Assembly: GCA_011390805.1 (NCBI GenBank)
Contig: JAABRT010000011.1
Coordinates: 1 to 64,000 of the forward strand
Direction: 5' to 3'
Source: Gemmatimonas sp.
GTDB taxonomy: Bacteria > Gemmatimonadota > Gemmatimonadetes > Gemmatimonadales > Gemmatimonadaceae
DNA: 64,000 bases
Positions 44,456-52,469 of this stretch are shown one piece after another (the first letter of the stretch is position 1; every line of letters starts with the position of its first letter). A program made the position numbers and the translations under genes. The notes under the pieces are model-generated. The model had not been told where the DNA came from, searched no databases, and worked only from the letters and a program-made list of their open reading frames with translations.

Positions 44456-44479
44456 GGTCGTTGTAGTTGTGTGCATTGC

Positions 44480-47128
44480 TCAGCGACTTGATGATAGTAA
44501 CTCCTCCGTCCAGTTCTCCACCACTACCATGGCTCCGGCGCGCGATCCATCGGCGCGGCGCACCATGAGGAATCGGCCGTCAGGCGCGACGTCGTAGTTG
44601 CGTCGTGACAATGAGGTCTGCACAAAGTCGCTTGCACTGAACAGTGCACGCGTGCCAAGTACGGAAAAATCCGGTGATGTTGACACACGCGCTTCCATCA
44701 TGCGCGACGCCAGATCCAGATAATAAATCGCACTGCCGTCGCGCGCCCAGCGCGGCGAGGCACCACCGGCGGTTGAGACAAGTGTTCGCGACGCTTCAGG
44801 CGCGTCAAACGGAACGACGTAGACTTCGTAGCGCCCTGAGCGATTGCTCATATACGCCAACCAGCGACCGTCGGGAGAAACCGCCGGCGAGTACTCTGTA
44901 GTCGCGGTGGCGATGAGTGATGTGCCAACCGTGTCCTGCAGCGAGCGTGTCGCGAGAATGTCGCCGTTGCCGGCTGTGGGCGTGGTCGTGCGGACAACCA
45001 CGCCTTGTCCGTCTGCCCGCCACACCTGCTCAGATATGGGCCGTTCGCTTCGCATCATCAGCTCCGGAAGGCCGCTGCCGTCCACGGCCTGCCGAAATAC
45101 ATCGCCTGTTGAGTTGCGACCGCTGCTACCGAGGTAGCTCAGCTGGCGCCCGTCCGGACTCCACGCAGGTTCACTGGCGTTGCCGTCGGTGTTCAAACGT
45201 ACGGGGCGCCCGCCGGCCAATCGCAGCCAGAGCACCGTGCGAGTGCCATCAGACTGCGTAACCGCCAGCCGCGTTCCGTCGGCAGAGAGCACTGGACTTC
45301 TGAAGGTACCACGCCAAGTCGAGTCGTATGGCGTTTGCTGGCCGTCTCGGCTCACCCACACCAGTTCCCGTGCATCTCCACCGTCTTCAACGGAATGCAC
45401 CAGCGTACCAGTTGCCGATACGGCAAAGTCTACGGGACCAATAATCGTTTGCGGCAGATTCTCGCCCACGAGTACGGGAGTACCGGCAAGTTGGCGCGAG
45501 CGCTGGTTAAACGGCACAACCCAAAGCTTACCGTCGTAGGTGCTGTAGAGCAGATGCCCCGTATGCACCCATAGGGCGCGTATCCCCTCCATGAGCAGCG
45601 TGTGTGTAGAATCGCCGATTGATTGAACAGCGATCTTCCGGTCACCGCTTTTCATTTCGACACTGAACAGCAGCGTCTTACCGTCTGGCAGCACATCGGG
45701 ATGCATGTGTGCCATCTCGCCACCAGCTGTGTCCACTACAGTGACTGATTCTTCGAGTGCGCAATCATTTCGGCGACAACGGCTGATATGCAGGAAGCCG
45801 TCTGTCGGGATACGGTAGATCCAGTCGTCACTGCTCCAGTGGGCGGCATCCGGATACAGCACATCCTCGGCAACTACCGTCTTCGGGCCGCCAGCCACCG
45901 GCATGGTGAAAAACTTGTTTTCAGCGTAGAACAGCAGCTGTGAGCCGTCCGGAGAGAAGACCACCCCCATCCCGTTTTCGGTGCCGGGCAGCGGAGTGAA
46001 GTTCAATTCATTGCGACGGCGTACGAGCACCAGGTTGCCCGGTCCGCCCCGTCGCGTGATGAGCGAGCCGTCGGGGGAGATGTTGATATCGGTTGTCCAC
46101 GTACGTTCTGCAGTGACCGAATCAGCCACCAGCCGATAGCGTACTACGGCCTGAGGCGGAGTTGGGCGCAGCCATCCGTACGCCGCTGCAGCGCTTGCGA
46201 CCAATGCAACGGCAGCCAGCGCAAAGGTCGCACGCATTGTGCGTGCAGGTGCCGCTGTGCGCGAAGCGGTTGTGTACGAGGCCTGCGAGCTGGTGGCGTC
46301 ACGCACGTCGAGCGCGGCGGCAAACTCGCCAGCCGTGGCAAAGCGATCGGCCGGCAGCTTTTCAAGTGCACGCAGCACGGCCGCTTCAATGTGTAAGGGT
46401 ACAGCCTTGCGCTGTGTGACCAGACTGCGCGGCTCCTCCGACATGAGTCTGGCCACAACTGCGTGCACCGTTGGTCCGCTGAACGGCGGCTCACCGGCGA
46501 GCATTTCGTACAGCACGGCGCCCAGTGCGTACACATCGCTGCGTGCGTCAATCGTGCGCTCGCCGGTGGCCTGTTCGGGGCTCATATACTGGGGTGTGCC
46601 GAGCGACAGCCCCGTTTGCGTAAGCCGTTGTCCGGCACTTTGCACCGCGAGTGCAATACCAAAATCGGCCACGAGTGCGTGACCGTCTTGCAGAAGAATG
46701 TTTTCGGGCTTGATGTCGCGGTGAATAACTCCCTGCCGGTGCGCGTGCTCGAGCGCGGTGGCCGCTTCGCGCGCAATGCGCACTGCGTCATCAATCGGGA
46801 GTTGACGCTCACGTTCAAGTCGCGCGCGCAGTGACTCGCCGGTGACCAGTGGCATCACGTAGTAGAGCAGACCATCGGCAGAGCCACTGTCGAGCAACGG
46901 CAGGATATGCGGGTGCTGCAAACGTGCGGTGGTCTTGATCTCGGTGAGAAACCGTTCTGGGCCGAGCACTGCACCCAGATCCGGGTGCAGGACCTTTATG
47001 GCAACGTCACGTTCGTGTTTGAGATCGTGCGCGAGATAGACGGTGGCCATGCCACCGGCACCGAGTTCGCCAGAGATGCGATATCGGTCTGCAAGTGCGT
47101 TGGTAACGCGGGAAAGGGCTTGGGTCAT
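44480..47128 (-). CDS. Ser/Thr protein kinase with C-terminal PD40/TolB-like propeller
   Basis: ATG 47128 (MTQALSRVTNALADRYRI) gives 882 residues. The kinase domain covers about 15-275: LGAGGMATVYLA, Lys45 (VAIKVL), HRDIKPENILL, DFGIA and LGTPQYMSPEQ. A single membrane helix lies near 305-325 (ATFALAAVALVASAAAAYGW). The periplasmic part is a beta-propeller of PD40/WD40-like repeats, e.g. SPDGSQLLFYAENK, SPDGRQLSYLGSSG and SPDGRWLAYMSNRSGRYEVY. This architecture is common in Acidobacteriota and Gemmatimonadota. The propeller would sense an envelope ligand. Confidence 0.9.
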   Translation of the reverse strand: MTQALSRVTNALADRYRISGELGAGGMATVYLAHDLKHERDVAIKVLHPDLGAVLGPERFLTEIKTTARLQHPHILPLLDSGSADGLLYYVMPLVTGESLRARLERERQLPIDDAVRIAREAATALEHAHRQGVIHRDIKPENILLQDGHALVADFGIALAVQSAGQRLTQTGLSLGTPQYMSPEQATGERTIDARSDVYALGAVLYEMLAGEPPFSGPTVHAVVARLMSEEPRSLVTQRKAVPLHIEAAVLRALEKLPADRFATAGEFAAALDVRDATSSQASYTTASRTAAPARTMRATFALAAVALVASAAAAYGWLRPTPPQAVVRYRLVADSVTAERTWTTDINISPDGSLITRRGGPGNLVLVRRRNELNFTPLPGTENGMGVVFSPDGSQLLFYAENKFFTMPVAGGPKTVVAEDVLYPDAAHWSSDDWIYRIPTDGFLHISRCRRNDCALEESVTVVDTAGGEMAHMHPDVLPDGKTLLFSVEMKSGDRKIAVQSIGDSTHTLLMEGIRALWVHTGHLLYSTYDGKLWVVPFNQRSRQLAGTPVLVGENLPQTIIGPVDFAVSATGTLVHSVEDGGDARELVWVSRDGQQTPYDSTWRGTFRSPVLSADGTRLAVTQSDGTRTVLWLRLAGGRPVRLNTDGNASEPAWSPDGRQLSYLGSSGRNSTGDVFRQAVDGSGLPELMMRSERPISEQVWRADGQGVVVRTTTPTAGNGDILATRSLQDTVGTSLIATATTEYSPAVSPDGRWLAYMSNRSGRYEVYVVPFDAPEASRTLVSTAGGASPRWARDGSAIYYLDLASRMMEARVSTSPDFSVLGTRALFSASDFVQTSLSRRNYDVAPDGRFLMVRRADGSRAGAMVVVENWTEELLSSSR

Positions 47129-47171
47129 GTTGTGCGAAAACTTACGTGCGCGTGCACCGCGCTGCGAGCGG

Positions 47172-47190
47172 TATTGCTGCAACAGCAATA
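47172..47190. repeat. 8-bp perfect inverted repeat in a divergent spacer
   Basis: TATTGCTG (47172-47179) and CAGCAATA (47183-47190) are exact reverse complements with a CAA loop. It lies about 45 bases upstream of the kinase start and just upstream of the promoter for the YdeI-like gene, so it could be an operator for either direction. Confidence 0.5.
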
Positions 47191-47203
47191 TGATTAGTGC
47201 AAC

Positions 47204-47231
47204 TTGAACCACCGCGCCGCTGTCGTACACT
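47204..47231 (+). promoter_or_regulatory. Sigma70-type promoter of the YdeI-like gene
   Basis: TTGAAC (47204-47209) and TACACT (47226-47231) are separated by 16 bases and lie about 22 bases before the ATG at 47253. This gives a short leader. Confidence 0.45.
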
Positions 47232-47252
47232 ACTCATTGTCGGGATGTGGCC

Positions 47253-47879
47253 ATGCGGAAACCAACAACGAAACCGGTAAGTCAGAAACAGCGCACCGAC
47301 TACCCGGTCATGCTGTTCGATTCGCAAGCAGACTGGCATGCGTGGCTTGATGCCAATCACGCATCGGCACCCGGCGTGTGGATGCGATTTGCCAAGAAGG
47401 CTGCGACGTACACCAGCGTCACGTACGCGCAGGCGCTTGATGTTGCGCTCTGCTACGGCTGGATTGACGGACAGTTGCAGCGCTTCGACGAGGAGTCGTA
47501 CCTGACCAAGTTCACGCCACGCGGACCGCGAAGCATCTGGTCCAAGGTCAACGTCGGGCACGTGGAGCGATTGATCAAGAGTGGTGTCATGCAGCCGGCA
47601 GGAATGGCCGCCGTGGAGAGCGCGAAAGCCGATGGTCGGTGGGAACGCGCGTATTCGTCATCGAGCAAAAGTTCGGTGCCGGATGATCTACAGCAGGCGC
47701 TTGATGCAAATCCCAATGCGCTGGCAGCGTTTGCGAAGCTCAAACGCGACAACCGGTACGCGATTCTGTTTCGCGTAGAGACCGCGGTGAAGCCTGAGAC
47801 GCGCGCGCGTCGGATCAGTGAGTTCGTGGCGATGCTGGAGCGTGGGGAGACGATTCATCCGGTGAAGAACCAACCGTGA
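47253..47879 (+). CDS. YdeI/OmpD-associated-family protein
   Basis: ATG 47253 gives 208 residues; GTG 47247 is also in frame. VMLFDSQADWHAWLDANHAS, then GVWMRFAKKAATYTSVTYAQ, VALCYGWIDGQLQRFDEESY and TKFTPRGPRSIWSKVNVGHV follow the YdeI/OmpD-associated family closely. A C-terminal helical part carries KLKRDNRYAILFRVETAVKP. Some members confer resistance to cationic peptides or bacteriocins; the mechanism is not settled. The gene is divergent from the propeller kinase and has its own promoter. Confidence 0.85.
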   Translation: MRKPTTKPVSQKQRTDYPVMLFDSQADWHAWLDANHASAPGVWMRFAKKAATYTSVTYAQALDVALCYGWIDGQLQRFDEESYLTKFTPRGPRSIWSKVNVGHVERLIKSGVMQPAGMAAVESAKADGRWERAYSSSSKSSVPDDLQQALDANPNALAAFAKLKRDNRYAILFRVETAVKPETRARRISEFVAMLERGETIHPVKNQP

Positions 47880-48010
47880 CCAACCCGGAGTCGCCCAAAG
47901 ATCGCTCCTGGGGATAGTGGGCACGGTGCGATGAACCGATGAGTGTTCAATGCCACCGCCTTGCGAGCCTGCGCAGGGTCAGACCAGCCACGATCACCGT
48001 CGGAGCATCA

Positions 48011-48277
48011 ATGCCTGCGCTTAGTACCAATCCCCTGTTCCAAGTTGCACCTGCTGCAGCTCCTCTCAGTTGGGAATCGTTGCTGACGAACAAGAAGATG
48101 CCCGATGATCCCGATGCCAACGAGCCCGGCACCATGCCGGACGAGGACCTGGCTATTGAGTCACCCGAGTTCGAGGATGACGATGACTTTGATATGGCTC
48201 CGCATCCCAGGCCCGACGAAAATCTGATGGACGATGAGCTGATCACACCAGCCAACACGCCGCGCGCGCCACGCTGA
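48011..48277 (+). CDS. Small acidic hypothetical protein
   Basis: ATG 48011 has GGAG 5 bases upstream and gives 88 residues. It is Asp/Glu- and Pro-rich (SPEFEDDDDFDMAPHPRPDE), probably disordered, and has no membrane segment. I recognise no family. It ends 26 bases before the hydrolase start. The ribosome-binding site and composition suggest a real gene, though a chance frame is possible. Confidence 0.5.
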   Translation: MPALSTNPLFQVAPAAAPLSWESLLTNKKMPDDPDANEPGTMPDEDLAIESPEFEDDDDFDMAPHPRPDENLMDDELITPANTPRAPR

Positions 48278-48303
48278 AAACAGCCGCATGCTAGTTTGCG
48301 GGC

Positions 48304-49233
48304 GTGAAGAAACGATCATTCATCCTGCGCGTGGTGTTGCCGGTCGCGCTCATTGCGACCGCCGCCGCGCTTTATACTCCCGACACCTCGCGCAGCACGC
48401 TCGAAGGTAAATATCTCGCTCAGGACTCCGACCTGCGAACCATCGCAGGGATACCGATCCATGTTCGAGAGAGCGGACCCGACAGTGCACCCGCGCTCAT
48501 ACTGCTTCACGGCATGGGCGCGAGTTTGCACACCTGGGAACCGTGGGCGCGTGCGCTCGAAGACAGCTTTCGCGTGATTCGCTTTGACCTGCCCGGTCAC
48601 GGACTCACGCCACCTGATCCCACCGGTGACTACAGTGACCCGCGCAGTCATGCCATACTCGCGGCGCTCATGGATTCACTGGGAGTCCAGCGCGCCACGC
48701 TCATTGGCAACTCGATGGGCGGACGCATTGCGTGGTCGTTTGCCGCTGACCAGCCGGCACGGGTAGACAAATTGGTGCTCATTTCACCGGATGGGTTTGC
48801 GAGTCCGGGATTCGAGTACAACAAGGCCGCCGAGGTGCCCGCGACGCTGGGGCTCATGCGCTACGTGTTGCCAAAATGGATGCTACGAATGACGCTCGCG
48901 CCGGCCTACGCCGATCAATCGGTAATGACAGACAGTCTCGCCACGCGCTATCACGACTTCCTGATCGCCCCAGGTGCACGGGACGCCATGATGGATCGCA
49001 TGCGGCAAACGGTACTCACGGATCCGGTACCCAGGTTGCAGCGCATTCAGGCGCCCACGCTGCTGCTCTGGGGCGAAATGGACGCCATGATTCCGATCAG
49101 CAATGCGCAGGATTATCTGGACGCCATGCCCGATGTCCGACTGGTGCGCTTGCCCGGGCTGGGACATCTGCCGTTTGAAGAGGCGCCGGCCAAGGCGCTG
49201 CCGCCGTTGCGGGAGTTTCTCGCTCAACCGTAG
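48304..49233 (+). CDS. Exported or membrane-anchored alpha/beta-hydrolase
   Basis: GTG 48304 gives 309 residues. A membrane/signal helix is at residues 8-23 (LRVVLPVALIATAAAL). The catalytic domain has the oxyanion strand LILLHGMGASLHTWE, the nucleophile elbow LIGNSMGGRIAW, an acid near LLLWGEMDAMIPIS and the His in LPGLGHLPFEEAPAKA. It resembles carboxylesterase and C-C-bond hydrolase relatives such as MhpC-like enzymes. The substrate is unknown. It ends 39 bases before the retron RNA, and I see no functional tie to it. Confidence 0.85.
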   Translation: MKKRSFILRVVLPVALIATAAALYTPDTSRSTLEGKYLAQDSDLRTIAGIPIHVRESGPDSAPALILLHGMGASLHTWEPWARALEDSFRVIRFDLPGHGLTPPDPTGDYSDPRSHAILAALMDSLGVQRATLIGNSMGGRIAWSFAADQPARVDKLVLISPDGFASPGFEYNKAAEVPATLGLMRYVLPKWMLRMTLAPAYADQSVMTDSLATRYHDFLIAPGARDAMMDRMRQTVLTDPVPRLQRIQAPTLLLWGEMDAMIPISNAQDYLDAMPDVRLVRLPGLGHLPFEEAPAKALPPLREFLAQP

Positions 49234-49272
49234 CGGTTCACGCTGCCGCGCTGCAAGTTGGTCACTGTGCGT

Positions 49273-49446
49273 TGGCGCGAGTGCTTCAAGCCGGCCAAAC
49301 CGGGCTGCAGTTGCAGTACGGTCGAGCCACTCCGGGGATACCCCGGGGATTTGTAGGAAGCTGGGATTTCGTCGCATGAGCGGCGCTGCAGGCGGTCGCC
49401 GGCAGAGATGCTCACGCAAGGTCAGACTCGTTGAAGCACTCCGCCA
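49273..49446 (+). ncRNA. Retron msr-msd RNA region
   Basis: The left arm a1 (49273-49289) and right arm a2 (49431-49446) pair: GAGTGCTTCAA matches TTGAAGCACTC perfectly, and five more pairs continue outward past one bulged C. The G at 49290, just inside a1 in an AGC context, is a candidate branch guanosine. Next come a CTGC/GCAG tetraloop stem (49305-49316) and a strong CCGGGG-ATA-CCCCGG hairpin (49330-49348) fitting msr. A long imperfect stem (49374-49417; GCATGAGC with GCTCACGC, plus two inner stems) fits msd. The reverse transcriptase begins 9 bases later. No transcript data were available. Confidence 0.75.
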
Positions 49447-49454
49447 CGCCGTCC

Positions 49455-50816
49455 ATGCGTGATGCACGCCTCGCACAAGATCTGGTTGACGCTTGCATCG
49501 CAGGCGAACAGTCGGCGCAAGCCATTGTGAACCGCGTAGCGTCAATCGCGCGTGGTCCGCGTTTGGCAATGCAAGAGCTGGCAGATGTGTATCTGCAGCG
49601 TTGCGCCGGGGTCGTTCGCCCTCGCCGGCGCGATATCGTTCAGGCGTTTCGGGAAGCTGAAGCACATCGCCCTCAGCCGTTGATCGGCGATGTACTCAAG
49701 CGGCGACACGCTGCGCGCGAGATGTCCTTCGAGCCGCCGGAGATGCAGTCGGCAATCCGTGGTGACGAGCTGGCGCTGCCGCCGCTTATCGCCGCGCGCG
49801 AGCTGCCGCCGCTTGTGACCGCGCGAGAGCTCGCTGAGTGGTTGGGCCTTACAATCGGTGAACTCGAGTGGTTCAGCGACCTGCGCGATCTCAACAGGCG
49901 CGCACCGTCATCACAGCTCGGCCATTATCACTACACTGTGCTGCCCAAGCGCCGCGGTGGTGTGCGACTGATTGAAGCACCGCAAGCGCGGCTGAAAGCA
50001 TTGCAGCGACAGATTCTCACGCAGATACTCGACCGCGTACCGTCGTACTACACTGCGGCACACGGCTTCGTGAAAGGACGTTCGGTACATACGTTTGCAG
50101 CGCAGCATGTTGGAAAAGCGATGCTGTTGCGAGTAGACCTGAAAGACTTCTTTCCCAGTGTCGGCGGCGCCCGTGTGCAATCGGTGTTTCGTACGCTGGG
50201 CTACCCCGAGCGGGTGGCTGACCTGTTGGGCGGCATTTGCACAACCACAACACCGCGCCGCGTCTTTGCTGGCGCGCCGGTTGCACCACGCGAGTTAGCT
50301 GACGTAGCGCGTGTCTATCTGCGCCCGCATTTACCGCAGGGCGCACCAACATCACCAGTGCTGGCCAACCTGTGTGCGTTTCGACTGGACTGCCGGCTCA
50401 CAGGACTCGCCGACTGGCTGGGTGCAACGTACTCGCGCTACGCTGATGACCTGGCATTTTCCGGCGATGATGTGTTTGCGCGTCGCGCTGAATCTGTGAG
50501 TGCGCAAATCGGTGCGATTGCCCTCGAAGAAGGGTGGGCGGTGCAGCATCACAAAACACGATTCATGCGACAGGGCGTTCGCCAGCAGCTCGCAGGACTC
50601 ACGGTGAACACGCGCGTGAATATTTCGCGTGCTGCGTATGATCAGCTCAAAGCGATCATCACCAACTGTGTGCGGCATGGACCGGCAACGCAAAATCGCG
50701 ATGCGCATCACGACTTTCGCGCACACCTTGCGGGGCGTGTGGCCTGGGTCGCGTCCGTCAATCCGGATCGTGGGAGGCGGCTGCGCAATTTGCTGGATCG
50801 CGTGGTGTGGGAGTAG
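49455..50816 (+). CDS. Retron-type reverse transcriptase with N-terminal extension
   Basis: ATG 49455 (MRDARLAQDLVDACIAG) starts just after arm a2 and gives 453 residues; TTG 49431 is in frame but lies inside the RNA. The first ~110 residues are a helical extension, with a 9-residue tandem repeat (LPPLIAARE/LPPLVTARE) at the boundary. The RT core has LLRVDLKDFFPSVGG (Asp228), HLPQGAPTSPVLANLCAF, YSRYADDLAFSG (Tyr329, Asp331, Asp332) and LAGLTVNTRVNISR, which sits where retron RTs have VTG-x-x-VN. From memory it looks closest to the myxobacterial Mx162/Sa163-type RTs and their planctomycete relatives. No maturase or endonuclease domain is present, so it is not a group II intron. Confidence 0.9.
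   Translation: MRDARLAQDLVDACIAGEQSAQAIVNRVASIARGPRLAMQELADVYLQRCAGVVRPRRRDIVQAFREAEAHRPQPLIGDVLKRRHAAREMSFEPPEMQSAIRGDELALPPLIAARELPPLVTARELAEWLGLTIGELEWFSDLRDLNRRAPSSQLGHYHYTVLPKRRGGVRLIEAPQARLKALQRQILTQILDRVPSYYTAAHGFVKGRSVHTFAAQHVGKAMLLRVDLKDFFPSVGGARVQSVFRTLGYPERVADLLGGICTTTTPRRVFAGAPVAPRELADVARVYLRPHLPQGAPTSPVLANLCAFRLDCRLTGLADWLGATYSRYADDLAFSGDDVFARRAESVSAQIGAIALEEGWAVQHHKTRFMRQGVRQQLAGLTVNTRVNISRAAYDQLKAIITNCVRHGPATQNRDAHHDFRAHLAGRVAWVASVNPDRGRRLRNLLDRVVWE
49776..49829 (+). repeat. 27-bp tandem duplication inside the RT gene
   Basis: Two adjacent 27-base copies begin with ctgccgccgctt (49776 and 49803) and encode LPPLIAARE and LPPLVTARE. They lie between the N-terminal extension and the RT fingers domain, lengthening the linker without breaking the frame. 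Confidence 0.65.
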
Positions 50817-50957
50817 CCGGCGTAACGCGCGCCCACGGCGGGTTATAGTGAGAGTGGATACGTGCAGTCGTGTTGCAACCCTCTGCTGCAAGCAAGATAC
50901 TCAGGGAAAGGAATTTCCCCGTTCACCGCATCAGTTCGCCACTCTCGGGACCCCTCC

Positions 50958-52469
50958 ATGACCCCACGCCGGTTTACGTTCGCTTCCTGCACTGTCCTGT
51001 CCTGTGCTCTGCTTGCACACGCACCAAGCGTTCATGCGCAGCAGGCAAAGACGTTCCCCGCCGCGATCTCGCTCATTCGCCAAACCGACCTCCAACGTGA
51101 CCTCTTCATGCTGGCCGGTGACGCCATGCGTGGCCGGGAAGGCGGTTCGATAGACGAACTACGCGCATCGGTGTGGATTGCCGAACAGCTGCGTGCGATC
51201 GGTGTGGAGCCCATGGGCGACGATGGTTCCTACTTGCAGTGGTGGAATATCCGACGCACACGCATCGGTGCGTCGAGCACCGTAACCGTTGGTGAGCAGT
51301 CACTCGACATGTGGCGTGATGTGGCAATGACCGGTACCGCTCCCGCCGAAATCTCCGCCGCAACCGTCTGGGCGGGCGACGGACGTGACACCACGATTGA
51401 CGTAAGCGGCAAAGTCGCCATCGCCCAGCTCATACCGCCGCCCACGCCGAGACGGCAGACCAGCGTCAACTCACCGGAGTACCGGTACGCGCGGTCGGCC
51501 ATGCAGTCGCTGGGTTTTGCACTCACGAGACGGGGTGCCGTGGGAGTAATCCTGATTGCTGACTCCACGGCCCAGATCGCATTCGACGGCGTGGCCAACA
51601 TCGGGTCACGCGGTACGTATCGCGTGGATAACCCCGCTACGCCGGAACGCGCACAGGCAATGCGCGCTCCCGTACTGCTCGCACGCAGGTCACTGGGTGC
51701 GGCGCTGCAATCGGCCGCCGGGGCCAATGCTACCATCCGGCTGCATCAGGAATCATTTACGTACCCGTCTGTAAATATTGTCGGGCGTGTGCTCGGCACT
51801 GATGCGGCACTGCGTGACGAGTACGTGCTCTTCAGCAGTCATCAGGATCACGACGGCGTTCGGTATGACGTCGCCGGCGACTCCATCTGGAACGGCGCCG
51901 ATGATAACGGCACCACGAGCGTCGCACTGTTGGCTATCGCGCGTGCGTTCAAACAGACCCCGGCCAAACGATCGGCGTTGTTTGTGTACCACGGCGCTGA
52001 GGAACGCGGATTGCTGGGCTCCAACTACCACGTGCAGAACCCTGTTGTGCCGTTATCGCAGATTGTGGCCGTGCTCAATGGCGACATGCTCGGACGCAAC
52101 AGCCCGGATTCTGCAGCACTGCTGGGCAGTCAGCCGCCGCATCGCAACTCCGCCGATCTCGTCGCGCTGGCGCTCAAAGCAAATCAGCTCACCAGTGGCT
52201 TTGCCATCGATTCCCTCTGGGATCGTCCCAGCCATCCCGAGGGCTGGTACTTCCGGTCCGATCATCTGCCGTACGCGCGCGCCAACGTGCCCGCACTCTT
52301 CTTCTCGAGCAACCTGCACGAAGACTATCACACGCCGCGTGACGAGCCGGCCACCATTGACTACGCCAAGCTCACACGCATGACGCAATGGCTCTACGGC
52401 ACGGGATGGCTGGTGGCCAACACAGCTAGCCGGCCGCGACTCGATGCCGGCTTCCGGTTGGAGCGATAA
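50958..52469 (+). CDS. Secreted M28-family aminopeptidase with PA-like insert
   Basis: ATG 50958 gives 503 residues with a signal peptide (FTFASCTVLSCALLAHAPSV). A PA-like middle region (about 140-265) precedes the M28 metallopeptidase core. Metal-ligand motifs are FSSHQDHDGV, NGADDNGTTS, YHGAEERGLLGS, LNGDMLGRN and LHEDYHTPRDE, so the two-zinc site looks complete. Family members trim N-terminal residues from peptides outside the cytoplasm. Its TAA overlaps the ATG of the PEP carboxylase gene (TAATG), so the two are translated together, which is surprising for such unlike products. Confidence 0.9.
   Translation: MTPRRFTFASCTVLSCALLAHAPSVHAQQAKTFPAAISLIRQTDLQRDLFMLAGDAMRGREGGSIDELRASVWIAEQLRAIGVEPMGDDGSYLQWWNIRRTRIGASSTVTVGEQSLDMWRDVAMTGTAPAEISAATVWAGDGRDTTIDVSGKVAIAQLIPPPTPRRQTSVNSPEYRYARSAMQSLGFALTRRGAVGVILIADSTAQIAFDGVANIGSRGTYRVDNPATPERAQAMRAPVLLARRSLGAALQSAAGANATIRLHQESFTYPSVNIVGRVLGTDAALRDEYVLFSSHQDHDGVRYDVAGDSIWNGADDNGTTSVALLAIARAFKQTPAKRSALFVYHGAEERGLLGSNYHVQNPVVPLSQIVAVLNGDMLGRNSPDSAALLGSQPPHRNSADLVALALKANQLTSGFAIDSLWDRPSHPEGWYFRSDHLPYARANVPALFFSSNLHEDYHTPRDEPATIDYAKLTRMTQWLYGTGWLVANTASRPRLDAGFRLER

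Noticed and set aside
48304-49233. Alpha/beta-hydrolase as an effector of the retron
   Set aside because: It has a membrane/signal segment and no overlap or coupling with the RNA; nothing beyond adjacency supports it.
49431-49454. TTG 49431 as the RT start
   Set aside because: It is the first base of retron arm a2, and the ATG at 49455 is a better start.
50958-52469. M28 peptidase as a retron partner
   Set aside because: It carries a signal peptide and is translationally coupled to ppc, so it belongs to the metabolic unit.
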